Of a stretch of DNA of 64,000 nucleotides, positions 46,785 through 57,040 are shown piece after piece. The notes beneath the pieces are model-generated. The model was not told the origin of the DNA. It worked only from the letters and a program-made list of their open reading frames with translations, and made no database searches. Location of the stretch: positions 1 through 64,000 of the forward strand of contig JAHBMJ010004449.1 in NCBI GenBank assembly GCA_018398765.1, in the 5' to 3' direction. This DNA is from Chromera velia. Taxonomy: Eukaryota > Sar > Chromeraceae. How positions within the stretch are numbered: the first letter of the stretch is position 1; each line of letters begins with the position of its first letter. The translations under genes and the position numbers were made by a program.

Positions 46785-46935
46785 TCGCCATCGGCCTATA
46801 AATAGGCGTCTAGCGTTCGGCGGCAGTTCGGTTCTTTACACCAGCAGTTCACTTTAATTTATACTTAATTCAAACCAGGATGCTTCTTTTCAAACTTTTC
46901 TACTTCCGGAGCAGCATGCTTACGCATGAATGATG
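46785..46935 (+). repeat. Dispersed repeat, copy 1
   Basis: Contains GCCTATAAATAGGCGT, CAGTTCGGTTCTTTAC, CAGCAGTTCACTTTAA and TACTTCCGGAGCAGCATGC. The same ordered words appear in reverse complement at 54325-54525. It lies inside the split TIR element. TATAAATA suggests a promoter-like sequence carried by the repeat. Confidence 0.75.
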
Positions 46936-47362
46936 CTACGACTTTTACATAACAAATAAAAACACATCTTACTAGTAACAAAATAAAGTGTTCCACCATT
47001 TTTACAAAAAAAGATGCTTCAAAGTTGTTTCAAATCGTCGAAATCGAATCATTTCTTCAAAGACAGTCAAAAACCTAAAATTGTGAGTTGTTATTGGTAA
47101 AAACTAGGCTAGAAACTGGGAGAGCTCGCATGTTAGGGAACCCATGAAGGTTAACCTCAAATCTAACCTCAAATCGGCCTAGATTTGCAAATCTAGAGCC
47201 TTAACCTCAAATCAAATCAAATCAAATTCAAATCTATCAAATCAAACCTGGTCACTAATCCCAGTACCACCTGGCGGCTGTTGCTGCGCCGACGTCTCCG
47301 ATGCTTCAGCTTGTGCGTCTGTCTCGTGAATCGATGGCGCTGCGCTAAGCGCTGCGAGCCCA

Positions 47363-49949
47363 TCATCCAACAGTGTCGTTGTCACTGAGCCTCCTCCGCG
47401 GCCCCGGCCTCTCTTTGCACAGAGGGTTGCAGATGCCGAGGAGCCGGCAATGGAGAAGGCAAGAGCGACGCCGAGCTAGGTTGCCCCAGTAGGTGCTGGA
47501 GGGGGCGCCGTCGTGCCACGCAACAATGACGGCCACCAAACTGAGGATCGCAAAAATGATGGCACCAGCCCGAATTTCCCAGACTTGTGTCCTGTGCTCA
47601 TCTGTCCTGCCACACAAAATGAAAAATGATAAGACGATGTCTCTCGTATGCTGGAGAAATTTCGTGCCCGGGTTCCATCCCACCATCGCACGTACAGCCG
47701 AAACACCGTCACACACAACACGCGCACGTCAACTTAAAGAGATGGAGATGCCGAATGTAGGATGCAGAATTTTGTGTTCGGTCGACGAGAAAAAAAGAGG
47801 GGGAGGGAAGCCCGCGGACACAACGCTCAGGCGTCTCGCATAGCCAGCCACTCACACACACACAGAGCACTCGCGCACTTCCATCTGGCGACGTCGAACG
47901 CATGCTGGAGAAACCGGGGAAAGCCCGCAGACACTCCAATCTCGACAGACCACGCAAAGCCACAGCATGCAGACCTCTTGGACCAAACACACATGCACTC
48001 CTCTCACGGCTCGCATGCACGCTGTCTGACGGTTCCATCCATCACGAACACCCGACCACAGTCACACACAGCACGCGCACGTCAATTTAAAGAGATGGAG
48101 ATGCCGAATGTAGGATGAATTTTTTTTGTCGGTCGAGATCGCGACGGAAAAAAAAAAAGACGTGCCAGACTGTCGGGGAAGCCAGGTCGAGCCAGACGAG
48201 TCACACGCGTTTTCAGGAGAAAAGCAGATGACCGAGGTCTCTGACGGCCACAACAGGCCCCCACGGGCGACACACAGAAAGAGCACACATACAGCGAGGC
48301 ACGAAGGCGTGCCTGACGCTCTGGGAGGCCAGCCAAACAGAAGACGAGGAGGCGACGAAAAGAGCAGACATGGGAACAAAAAAACGGAAGCCGTGTCAGC
48401 GCAACAGTCGATCTAAAGAGATGGCGGTGACTATTGTACGCTGGGAATTTTGAGGGGTGAGACGGTAGACTGGGGCATGCAACCGGGAGAGCCGTGCGCT
48501 TGCAAGGGAGACGATAGCCTCCGTGCACTGACCAGCTTGGGGTACTTGGCGCTCGACACATTGTCGTTGTTCTGGGGTCGTGGCAGCGCAGAATTCACAG
48601 AACGGACTCCCTCCAGGGTTGGGAACAAAGTGGTGCTGCCGGATGCTCGTGTTTCCAAAATAAGCGTGGGCGAGCCGATTCCTCACCCTGTTTGACAACG
48701 CCCAAGCTGCACGTAGCAAACGAGAGGAAAGGGGGGGCACATTCACATGATCCAAAGGCTCCAAGGCCAAACGGCACATGGATAGAGAGCGTCACAAAAA
48801 CTCTGGAGAAGACCTGAAGAAGAAGGCGTCCGTGCATTTATGAGTATCTCGGAGAAGTATAGTTAGTTACCAGGCAGCAGAGAACGTCCAAGAAGCAACG
48901 CAAGGGCATCACTCGGTGCAACACAAGTGAGCAGACAGCCGAGACCCAAAAAACGCGAAGGAACACAGACGCACCTGTGGGAGGAATCGAACTGCCTCTG
49001 GCAGGGTCCCGCTCGTCCGTGAGCACACTGGAGGTGTGGAGAGCCTGCATACACACACGATGCGCAAATGTTTTGCTTGGAACGAGACTACGCAGTCAAG
49101 AGATCCTGAGACCTCCAGGCTCTACTCACCGCTTGAAGAAGCTCCCAGGTCGCACCCTCGGGCCCCAGGCTCGACTCGGTCACCTTGCTGCACTTGGAGC
49201 TCCTCTCGAGGCGCCCGCAGGGACCTGCGAAGAGCCAAGATGGGAAAGAAAAACCGGTTCGGAGTAGGAACGCGTGAAGAGACGGCCAGCACACCAGAGG
49301 AACGGCATGGGTGCACAAGCTCACGAAACTGGAAAGCAGGACAGGGACGGACGGACAGACAAAACGACAGGCAGAGAGAGAGACAAGCAGGGAGGTAGCC
49401 AAAAAAAGGGAGGGCCGAAGGAGGGGGGACATGCAGACAGCAGAGGGGAATGCGGTAAGAAACAGTTCAACGAGCGACTTACCGGCACCGGTCTGCATCT
49501 GTGTTGTTGCCCAACCCCACACTCGGAGCGCTTCATGCTCTTCAAGGGTAGGGACCATGTTCGAAGGTTTTCTCGGCTGCCGCAGCCCATGATCGTCTGG
49601 TGAAGTCCCTGGACGTCATCTATGGGCCACTTCTTGGCTTGGAGCTTCGCAAGAATGTCTTGGGGAAGAGACGTCGTGTTCCCATTGTACGCGTGGGCGA
49701 GCCGGTTCTTCGTCTTGTTCGACAGCGCCCAGTCTGCACCACGCACGCAGTCAGCAGTGCCGTGATGCAAGCACAGGGAATGGGGCGGAATTAAACGGCG
49801 AGGAGAAGAACAAAGGGAGGTAAAGAGTCGGAAAGCGGCCATCAGAATCAACTGTGTGCCGACCAACGAACGGAATTACACCGACCTGCGGAAGCGCCGG
49901 TGTCCATACCCTCCTCGAATGGATCGCCTCCTCGCACACCGCGGCAGTG
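47363..49949 (-). CDS. Unknown gene with duplicated WALSN...NRLAHAY exon pair and C-terminal membrane segment (model incomplete)
   Basis: Exon-like segments on the minus strand: B 49949-49886, A 49733-49483, C 49224-49130, D 49044-48975, A' 48706-48533 and a terminal exon 47606-47363 ending in TGA. B-A and D-A' both join in phase 1. A starts WALSNKTKNRLAHAYNGNT and A' starts WALSNRVRNRLAHAYFGNT; codon differences are mostly synonymous third positions, which supports coding in this frame. The last exon carries one hydrophobic helix (AGAIIFAILSLVAVIVAW) and a basic tail. The A-to-C junction does not fit in phase, and 47.6-48.5 kb holds further repeats, so the model is not closed; it may be a decaying gene. 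I recognise no family and propose no function beyond membrane attachment. Confidence 0.45.
47670..48150. repeat. Direct repeat with 353-bp spacing inside the unknown gene
   Basis: GTCACACACA-(A/G)CACGCGCACGTCAA-TTAAAGAGATGGAGATGCCGAATGTAGGATG occurs at 47708 and again at 48061, with flanking similarity (GGTTCCATCC upstream, GTCGGTCGA downstream). A shorter related piece (TCTAAAGAGATGGCGG) is at 48411. It looks like tandem copying of an exon-intron unit. Confidence 0.7.
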
Positions 49950-50532
49950 CTGCACACAGCAGAAAGAAGCATAGCGTGCAGTTCAACAGCGCAGGTCCAC
50001 AAAGGAAGCGGAGACGAGGGATATATATTGATTAGAACGGAGATGAACGGAGACGAGGAAGCGGAGACGAGACAAGATATTAATATATATACCTTTCAGT
50101 TTGGGCTGGGCATGGCTGGGCCACGGCATGCAGGGCCGCGGCCGGGGCTGTAGAAAAAGGCCGCCAGGCCCCGCCGGCCCGATGCATTCATGCGTCAACA
50201 GAAAACTAAGGATAAAATTGGGAGACAGCGTCTCCGCCTGGCCGTCTTCCTAGCTGTCTCGGAATTGATCAGCGTTGGTCGGCTCTTGTGTGTCTGACAG
50301 TGTGTGCTGACATTGATACAGCCACTTCGTCAACACACCATACGCCGCTGAACCGGGTGTCAATTTAGACAAAGTCTGTTGAAGGTCCCAAAAGGTGTTT
50401 CTTCTTCTGCGGTGCTGTGGTATCAAATTCTTTTCCTGTTCAATCATAGCCGTGTGACTTGTTGGACTGCCACTTCTTCGTACTGGCCAAGTCGACTTCA
50501 ATTTCTTGTCTCCTTCAGTACCTCTGAACAAG
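49950..50532. other. Intergenic region between the unknown gene and the E2 gene
   Basis: Divergent spacer. 50100-50180 is GC-rich and palindromic (GGGCCGCGGCCGG, GGCCCCGCCGGCCCG). No gene supported. Confidence 0.5.
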
Positions 50533-53448
50533 ATGTCCAAGCAGAGCTGTGCATTCAATTTGTCCGAGCGTCCCTTGGATCTTACGGATCCGTTAACGCA
50601 GCGGTTTTTGTGCCGTCTCCGCAGAGACTTGAAGGAGGTTTCAGAGAACCCCCTGGATCTGGTCTCTGCGCAACCCCTTCACCGGAAGTTGTGTTTCTGG
50701 CACTGCAATCTGCGAGAAGCACCAGGTCTGTGTCTTCTGTTCTTTCTGTGTCTTTTCCTCGGCAGCCCTTCGATTAATCCCGAATTCACTGTAGTCCTCT
50801 CCCCTCTATCTGCGTGCAGACTCCCCATTCGAAGACTGCGTCTTCCATATCGAAATCGCCTTCCACAGGGAGTACCCAGCGCGCCCCCCCTACTTCCAGT
50901 TCCTCACTCCCTTCCGACACCAGAACCTTTTTGGAAAGTTTGGGTGTCTGGACATGCTGGAGAGGGGGCAGTGGTCCGGGACACAAGAGACCACGGTGCC
51001 CTACACAGGGTGGACTTCTGCCTACACCGTCCAGTCCGTGCTGATGCAACTGCAGTCGTTCCTCATGGAGACACAATTCAAAGGTCAGCTTGGAGGTTGG
51101 GACAGCCACTGCTTTCTTCGGCTTTGGTATTTCAGGATCTGTGGATGGCGTTTTTTTTGTGAACATGCGCATTCACTACCCCTTATTCTCGGTCTGGTCT
51201 GTCTGGTCTCACTCTCAACCTAGATCTCAACTCTCTCTGTGTGCTTGTTCAGAATCTCTGGTTGGTCCGGTCAGACTCTCACTTCTCTCTGTTTTTTGCC
51301 TCTATGTGTTTTTTTTCCGATTGGTCTGGTCTCATCTCTCCCTGTTTGTCCCTCTGTACGTGTGCAGAGAGAGACCGCGTGCAGGAGGCCCATGCAACGT
51401 GTCTCAACTTCCACTGCGAGGACTGCGGCCACACGGGGGCAAAGCCCTGGCCTCCACTCCCCAACGGATTCTTCATGACGGAGAGGGAGCCCCCCCATGA
51501 AGCAGAGCCCCTCACCGTCCCCTCTGCCCCCCCCCACTCCACCCCCGAGGCTGCCCCCCAGTCCTCTTCAGCCACCCCCAGCTCTTCCTCAGGGCACACA
51601 GGGACCAGCAGCCCCTTCATCCCTCCCCCCATCTGTACGACTCCCCCTGTGACTCCTCTCATCCCTTCGACAAGACCCGTCAGAGCGACCCCCTCCCCGA
51701 GTCCTGTAATCCCTTCGTCGACGTCCCCCGTGAAGAACCTTGGCTTCCCCTCCACCCCTGTCAGTGACTTCACCGCTGACAAGCCGTCCGACTCGGGGAG
51801 CCCGGGTGCATCCACAATAGCCCCTCCAACCGCCACACTTCTCCGCGATCCCCTAGAAGAAAAGATGCTTCAGAGTGCCGGCAAAGAGTTCCGCCTCCCA
51901 AAGCTCCCCTTCACCGCGATGGTGTTGCTCCTCGACTTTCTCTCTCTCGGAGACTTAAGGAATCTGGCTGGCGTGTCGATGAGGCTCGAGATCCTGGCCA
52001 ACGACGCCTCCAACCTCCGAGGAGAAGTTCTCAACGCCGTCCGTTGCTTCTTCTCCAAAAGGTCCCCTCTCTCCTTTCAAACTGGAAGCACTAGAAGGGA
52101 CTCAGAGGAGAGCCAATCGCTTACTTCCATAAATCAACGCATTTGGCTCAACCAGGACCCTCAAAGCTGCATGCTCGGCATCGGGCTCTTGGTGGCAGAT
52201 ACACCAAGAATCTGACTGACGTCCGTTCAGCCTTTGACCTCCTCTCTGCCGACGCGTTCGACGTGATGGGAGTGAGACTCTCTGTCTGGAAGGAGAGGTT
52301 CAGCCACTTCCTCCCTGTCGTCATCGACACCCAGCACTGGGCAAGGACGAAGCCGCGGACGGAGAGGGTAATCTCAGAGCTTGCCCTCAACATCGTCGAC
52401 CGCCCCCTCTGCTTCGATCCCCTTCATGTGCTCAAGGTCCTTCCCCCTTTGATGAATTCACAGGTTGTTGATCTGATGAAGGGGGGAACGCACGCAAGCA
52501 CAAAGGCCCTCGAGGGATATTGCACCCCTCATCACCTCTTCCTCCAACTCTGTCACGACTACCCCACTCTCCAGCAGGTCATCGACGAGAGGGCAAAACG
52601 ATTTGCGAGAAGCGCGGCGGCGCGGCACAAATTAGAGACCCCCTCTCTGGGTGACTTCATCGCCTGTCTGTCGGTGACGGACGCAGTGACTTGGAAGGAC
52701 GTGGGTGAGGTTCTGGTATCAGAAGCCCTCGACCGCAACGTGCTCTGGCTAGTCAAGGCCTTCCCTTACCTGGGTGACGTCACTCGGCCCTTCTCTGACT
52801 TGGAGAGGATGAACAGGTCCCTCACAGTCAATGCCGTCTCCCTCCGTCTCCTCGTCTTCCAAGTCTGGTTCCTTCACCACGTCGCGCACCGTCCTCACCT
52901 CCACTTCCCTCACTCATCTTCCCGCGTGATTCCTGGAGAAGACCCCAGAGGAGAGGCCCTTGAGTGCTCCCACGTCTCCTGCGCACTGCCCTCTTACTCC
53001 CGTGCCAAGAGACGACCTGCCCCGTCCCTCGTTGACCGACTTCAACGCAGAGTCAAGTCGCTGCTCTCCCTCAGCTCCTGGCCCGCCTTCTTCAACGGTG
53101 TCGGCCTGCCCATCGAAGGACCCCAAGGCAGTCGCCCAAATCCTCAGAGAGGCCGTCGGGAGATCCGAGGAGAAGGGCTACCACATCCGACCTCGACCGT
53201 CACTCCCCCCTCGGGCCGCACGTCCTCCAGACCTAGTCTCGGAGACTTCTTTCCCTCCGCTCTCCGCCTCTCGCCTTAACAAACTCGCCGCCAAAGATGC
53301 CACCGGCGGCCAAGGGAGAGGAGAAGAGGCTCGGCGTAAGGCGGATGGACCAGAGGCTCGGCGTAAGGAATACAGGCGGAGACAGGAAGAAGCGTACCAT
53401 TCCCTGAGACAATTGGAGAGAGGAGTTCCGGTCAGCCAGCACAACTAA
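50533..53448 (+). CDS. E2 ubiquitin-conjugating enzyme with F-box-like and conserved C-terminal region; two apparent frameshifts
   Basis: Exons 50533-50725, 50820-51083 and 51368 onward join in phase 1. Exons 1-2 encode a UBC fold: FHREYPARPPYFQFLTPFRH, then GCLDML with the likely active-site Cys at residue 107, and GWTSAYTVQSVLMQLQSFL. The usual HPN motif reads HQN. Exon 3 continues with a Pro/Ser/Thr-rich linker, an F-box-like helix pair (LPFTAMVLLLDFLSLGDLRN) and a region seen in other protist E2 proteins (SVWKERFSHFLPVVID; LHVLKVLPPLMNSQVVDLMK; TKALEGYCTPHH). The frame ends at 52213 but the similarity continues in the next frame from about 52210 to 52.9 kb, then in the first frame again to 53448, with a Lys/Arg/Glu-rich C-terminus. 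No normal intron explains either change. It is either sequencing error or a young pseudogene. Expected role: accepts ubiquitin from E1 and passes it on. Confidence 0.7.
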
Positions 53449-54832
53449 AGAGCGAGACAAGGTTCGAGTCAGACAACGGCCGGGGACATGCATCCATCGA
53501 CTCGATGCATGAGTCACGTGAGACGCCGCTTACCGATACTTGCTCGGCTCCTTCGTCTTGACATATTCCTCCTCTTCTTTCCAAAAGTGCTTCCAGGGGT
53601 GCCACATACCTCTGGTAGTCGTCTCTTTCTCCCTTCTGCATACGTCACTCTCTCTCCGTGTCCTCATAGGATGCCGAGAGCTTCCTCGTCGAAAGAGGTG
53701 ACAGAAAATGCGCGCGGAAAGATGGAGAGAGCCCTTGAGAGGGCCCGCCTTGGGAAGGGATCCGGCAGGGAAGAAGGGGGGCATGCAGGACCAAACCTGT
53801 TGTGCACTGATGCCCTTCACATTTGTCAACTCGCTTCGCTCTTCGAGGCTGGGCACTAGGTACCCCCCCGAGGCTGGTAAGAATCGATCGTATAAGAATT
53901 GACCTGGCATAAAGGCCGCCTTGGCAGCGGCTCAGCTGCGGCTGAGACGGCCTAAACTAGAGTTTATGCTACGTCGTAGCGTTATGTAGCATTGTGGGAT
54001 CCTGTAGTGTCAAGCTGCATGTGTGATGATCCTTAGAGCGGGCGCATACCGAGTGAGCCTGTGTCTTAGTCTAATAGTACTATAGTAGGCCTGTCTCTTT
54101 AACCGGATTATAGGCCGGCTTACTCACCTTCCACTGGCTCTCTAAATAGTACATGTAAATCTTTAATATTTTTTTTTAATTTGTTTTTTTAAAAGTTGCT
54201 GGGGTGTCGTATAAAGCAAATTTTGGCAAAGTACAGGCAAGGACGGGGCTGAGTCCCGGCTGATGCTATGAAGTATAGCTTGGCATGGGTGGCAGCTTAG
54301 GTCTAGGCCTAGGTGGCAGCTAGGATGGCAGACTTTCATGCGTAAGCATGCTGCTCCGGAAGTAGAAGAGTTTAAAAAGAAACATCCTAGTAGAATTAAG
54401 TATGAATCAAAGTGAACTGCTGTTGTAAAGAACTACGTAAAGAACCGAACTGTCTCGTACTACTAGTAGGCCTCGTGCCTTGCCGCCGGACGCTAAACGC
54501 CTATTTATAGGCTGATGGTGATAACGTTTGATGATAATGATTAAGTTTCTTTTCTTTTTTTTTATAAACACTTTAAACTTTGGAATGCAATGAAATGATT
54601 CTTTAGTACACTGCCCAGTATAAACCCTGGGAGTGCAAAGACCTAGGAATTTCAGAAAAGGTTTTGAAGAACTATACTCTAGGAACTGCTAAGTCATGAA
54701 ATGAATTGAATTGAATTGAGGCGGTTAAAGCTGGTGAGCCACCACTTAGGCTCTGGCCAACCATAGGGAATGACATGCAATGTTGGTTTGTATACCTAAC
54801 GCAATGAATCCTTCGGACACCACAACACGAAA
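53449..54832. other. Intergenic region between convergent genes
   Basis: The 3' flanks of the E2 gene and the ankyrin gene meet here. It holds an ATG-started basic frame at 53669-53859 that I cannot support as a gene, GC-palindromic words near 53920-53960 (CGGCTCAGCTGCGGCTGAG), an AT stretch at 54165-54195, and the second copy of the dispersed repeat (54325-54525). Confidence 0.5.
54325..54525 (-). repeat. Dispersed repeat, copy 2 (inverted relative to copy 1)
   Basis: Reverse complement of the 46785-46935 repeat: GCATGCTGCTCCGGAAGTA, AAGTGAACTGCTG, AAAGAACCGAACTG and ACGCCTATTTATAGGC in the same order, with substitutions and some extra bases in the middle. Confidence 0.75.
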
Positions 54833-56409
54833 TCATATAAATTTGGTTACACATTCCGCGGCCGCCTTCATACCCGCCAGAGGCTGGAACAACGATATAA
54901 GGGCAGTCATCTCCCGGACTCTCTTTTCACTCTCCCCCATTCCCCTACCAGCTGAAGCAGCCACCCATTGTGCAATTTCCACACGTTGCTCAATGGATGC
55001 GCGCTCCTTTATTCTGCTAATGAGTTCGTCAAGCTTTTGTCTCTCCCTCTCTGTGTCTGCACATTCTGTGAGCAGGTGAATCTCATCCCGAACCTTCCTG
55101 CCAGGGCAAGCAGAGAATTATTTTGGCAATATTAAGCCAAAATTCAAAACATCTGATGCCTCGATATTAGACACAGTGCCATACTAAGTCAGCTCCCCCC
55201 AAACCAAGCAGACAAAGTGATCCGTGTCATCGACCTGGCTCCAAGTCTTCTGCATTCATCATTATCAGAGACTGGAGCGTCCGACACCGTCTCGGAGTCC
55301 TCTTCGTTTTCCCACGAGAAGTCAACTTGAAGGGGAAAAACGTCTTCCGCTGAGTCTATGAAGAGCAGTGGATTCTTCGTTCCGCGTCTCCGACCCTTCT
55401 GCGTTTTCTTCTTACCAGAAGATGAGTTTGTCTTCTCCTGTTTAGAATACCTTTGACCCAGCTTGTTGTGTATCCTAATGTACCGTCGTGGCGCTGCGTG
55501 CTTCTGGTTGTGGGGCTCCTCAGTTGTTTGCGCATTCTTCTCCAGTGACGTCAGGAACCGATTCGGACGAAAGTTCTCGCGCACAAAAACAACGTCACAG
55601 TGGCATCCAGCCAACCTGTGCCAGTGGGGGACAGAGTTCATCCGAGGGTAAATATCCCAGGGATAGTTGCCGGTTTCCAGATAAAATCTTCGGGGTATGT
55701 TTCTGTGTGCCTTGATGTACACTCTGGATGCTCGATAACGAACAATCCGGAAATGCGTGTTCACGGTCCTCACCATATCAGGTTCTCCGCAGGCCAGCAT
55801 CAGCGCTGTGTAATCGTATTTATTGACGGCGTTGACGTTCGCTTTTGCCTTAGCGAGGTTTCTGACAATGCTCTGCGGACACCGTGACGGCCCTATACAA
55901 GCTCGCATAAGTGCCGTATACCCAGACTTATCCCTTGCATTGACGTTTGCCTTTGCACTCAAGAGGATTCTCACTGCCGCCTCCTGACGTTTGTCCGTGG
56001 CCTTCATGAGTGCCGTCTCCCCGATTTGATTTCGAAGGTCGGGGTCGACACCGAAACTGAGCAGCCTCCTGAGCACAAACGCGTCCCCCCTCTCTGCTGC
56101 AGAGTGAAGCGCTTCCGACCGACACATCAGCAAGCTGCATGAAGCCACTTGGATCGGAAGCTTTTGAATGTTGGCACCGAGACGGAGAAGCAGCAGCAAG
56201 TTATCTGATCGCCCTGTATCTCTGAAGGTTTTGACTGCGCCACTGAGAGAAGCAAGCGAGACAGGTCTGAATTTCCGCACATGCCAGAGGATCACTGAAG
56301 TAAACTGGAAGGGAGGCGGATCCGCTATTGTGCCGCTTGCCGCCCTCTGAGCAGAAAGGCTTGATGACTCTGCGAGACTGCACGAGACTGCCATGGTTGC
56401 AACGTGCAT
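54833..56409 (-). CDS. Ankyrin-repeat protein, two exons
   Basis: Exon 1 56409-55235 and exon 2 55097-54833 join in phase 2 (GCCAG|GTCGAT and CCTGGCAG|GAAGG) to 479 residues. If not spliced, exon 1 would read on to a stop at 55189. Residues 85-205 hold ankyrin repeats (EALHSAAERGDAFVLRRLL, GETALMKATDK, SGYTALMRACIG, YDYTALMLACGE) with ANVNA-type loops. Next comes a segment rich in aromatic and basic residues, a Lys-rich stretch (SSGKKKTQKGRRRGTK) that could be a nuclear signal, and an acidic patch. Exon 2 is a charged coiled-coil-like helix ending in ECVTKFI. Likely a protein-binding adaptor; partner unknown. The gene is divergent from the helicase gene, 0.63 kb apart. Confidence 0.72.
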
Positions 56410-57040
56410 GCACGAGTTCTATGTAAGTGGTTAGGCCCGACTCTCTTCGCCGTGCAGATGGCCGAAGAGCTACAGGAAATGTGTGGCTACGTGACTCGAA
56501 AGACAAACCTTCCCGTTGTGCGGCCCGTCCTTTCATGTACGATTCGATATATATAGGCAGTCGAATGCGCGGTCCAAAAAAGTACAATCATTGATGAGGT
56601 TCGGGTTCAACCGAGCTAACTTCAGCTTAGTGGCCCCGGAAAGTCTAGCATGTCAGCTTAGTGGCCCCGGAAAGTCTAGCATGGGGCACTTAGAATTTTA
56701 ACGCATGTCGTGCACGCGGCCCAGAAATGCGAAGTTCCGAGATTGAAATTGCAGCCGCAGATCTTGAGCAATCTTGGAGCATCTTAATTATTCTTAATTG
56801 GAGCTTCACTTCGTCAGTTTCGTCGCGGATCTTCTGTATAGACTCTACCAGTGATGCGTTCCGTGCATTCGTGAGCTCCGTACTGTCACCTAAGCACTTC
56901 AACAGCAGTGGGATCACAGGGGTGTTGCACTTTGGTCCTCTTTGATTTCTGTGTGTAGCCTGTTGGGTCGCGTGACTGACCTTGACCTTGTTTTCGTTTC
57001 TGAACGCACCTTTGTTCGTGAGTGCATCAACAGGACCAGA
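56410..57040. promoter_or_regulatory. Divergent intergenic region with 31-bp tandem duplication
   Basis: This 0.63-kb spacer separates the starts of the minus-strand ankyrin gene and the plus-strand helicase gene, so both promoters should lie here. It includes a perfect tandem duplication of a 31-bp unit (56623-56653 and 56654-56684; CAGCTTAGTGGCCCCGGAAA...). No clear TATA box placed for either gene; TATATATA at 56549 is closer to the ankyrin side. Regulatory role is inferred from position only. Confidence 0.4.

Larger units (their letters stand above)
41779..47255. mobile_element. TA-flanked TIR element split by a copia insertion
   Basis: A perfect 15-bp inverted repeat GTGACCAGGTTTGAT (41779-41793 and 47241-47255) is flanked on both sides by TA (41777-41778 and 47256-47257), as in Tc1/mariner-type insertions. 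Both ends continue into degenerate TTTGA/TCAAA-rich arms. Without the copia element the host element is about 0.72 kb and shows no transposase, so it is nonautonomous. Confidence 0.75.

Noticed and set aside
53488-53910. Frames on both strands downstream of the E2 gene
   Set aside because: Open on both strands and with no recognised family or splice logic. An unannotated exon remains possible.
55189-55234. Read-through end of ankyrin exon 1
   Set aside because: The in-phase intron 55234-55098 leads to a well-formed 88-codon terminal exon, so the stop at 55189 is taken to be intronic.
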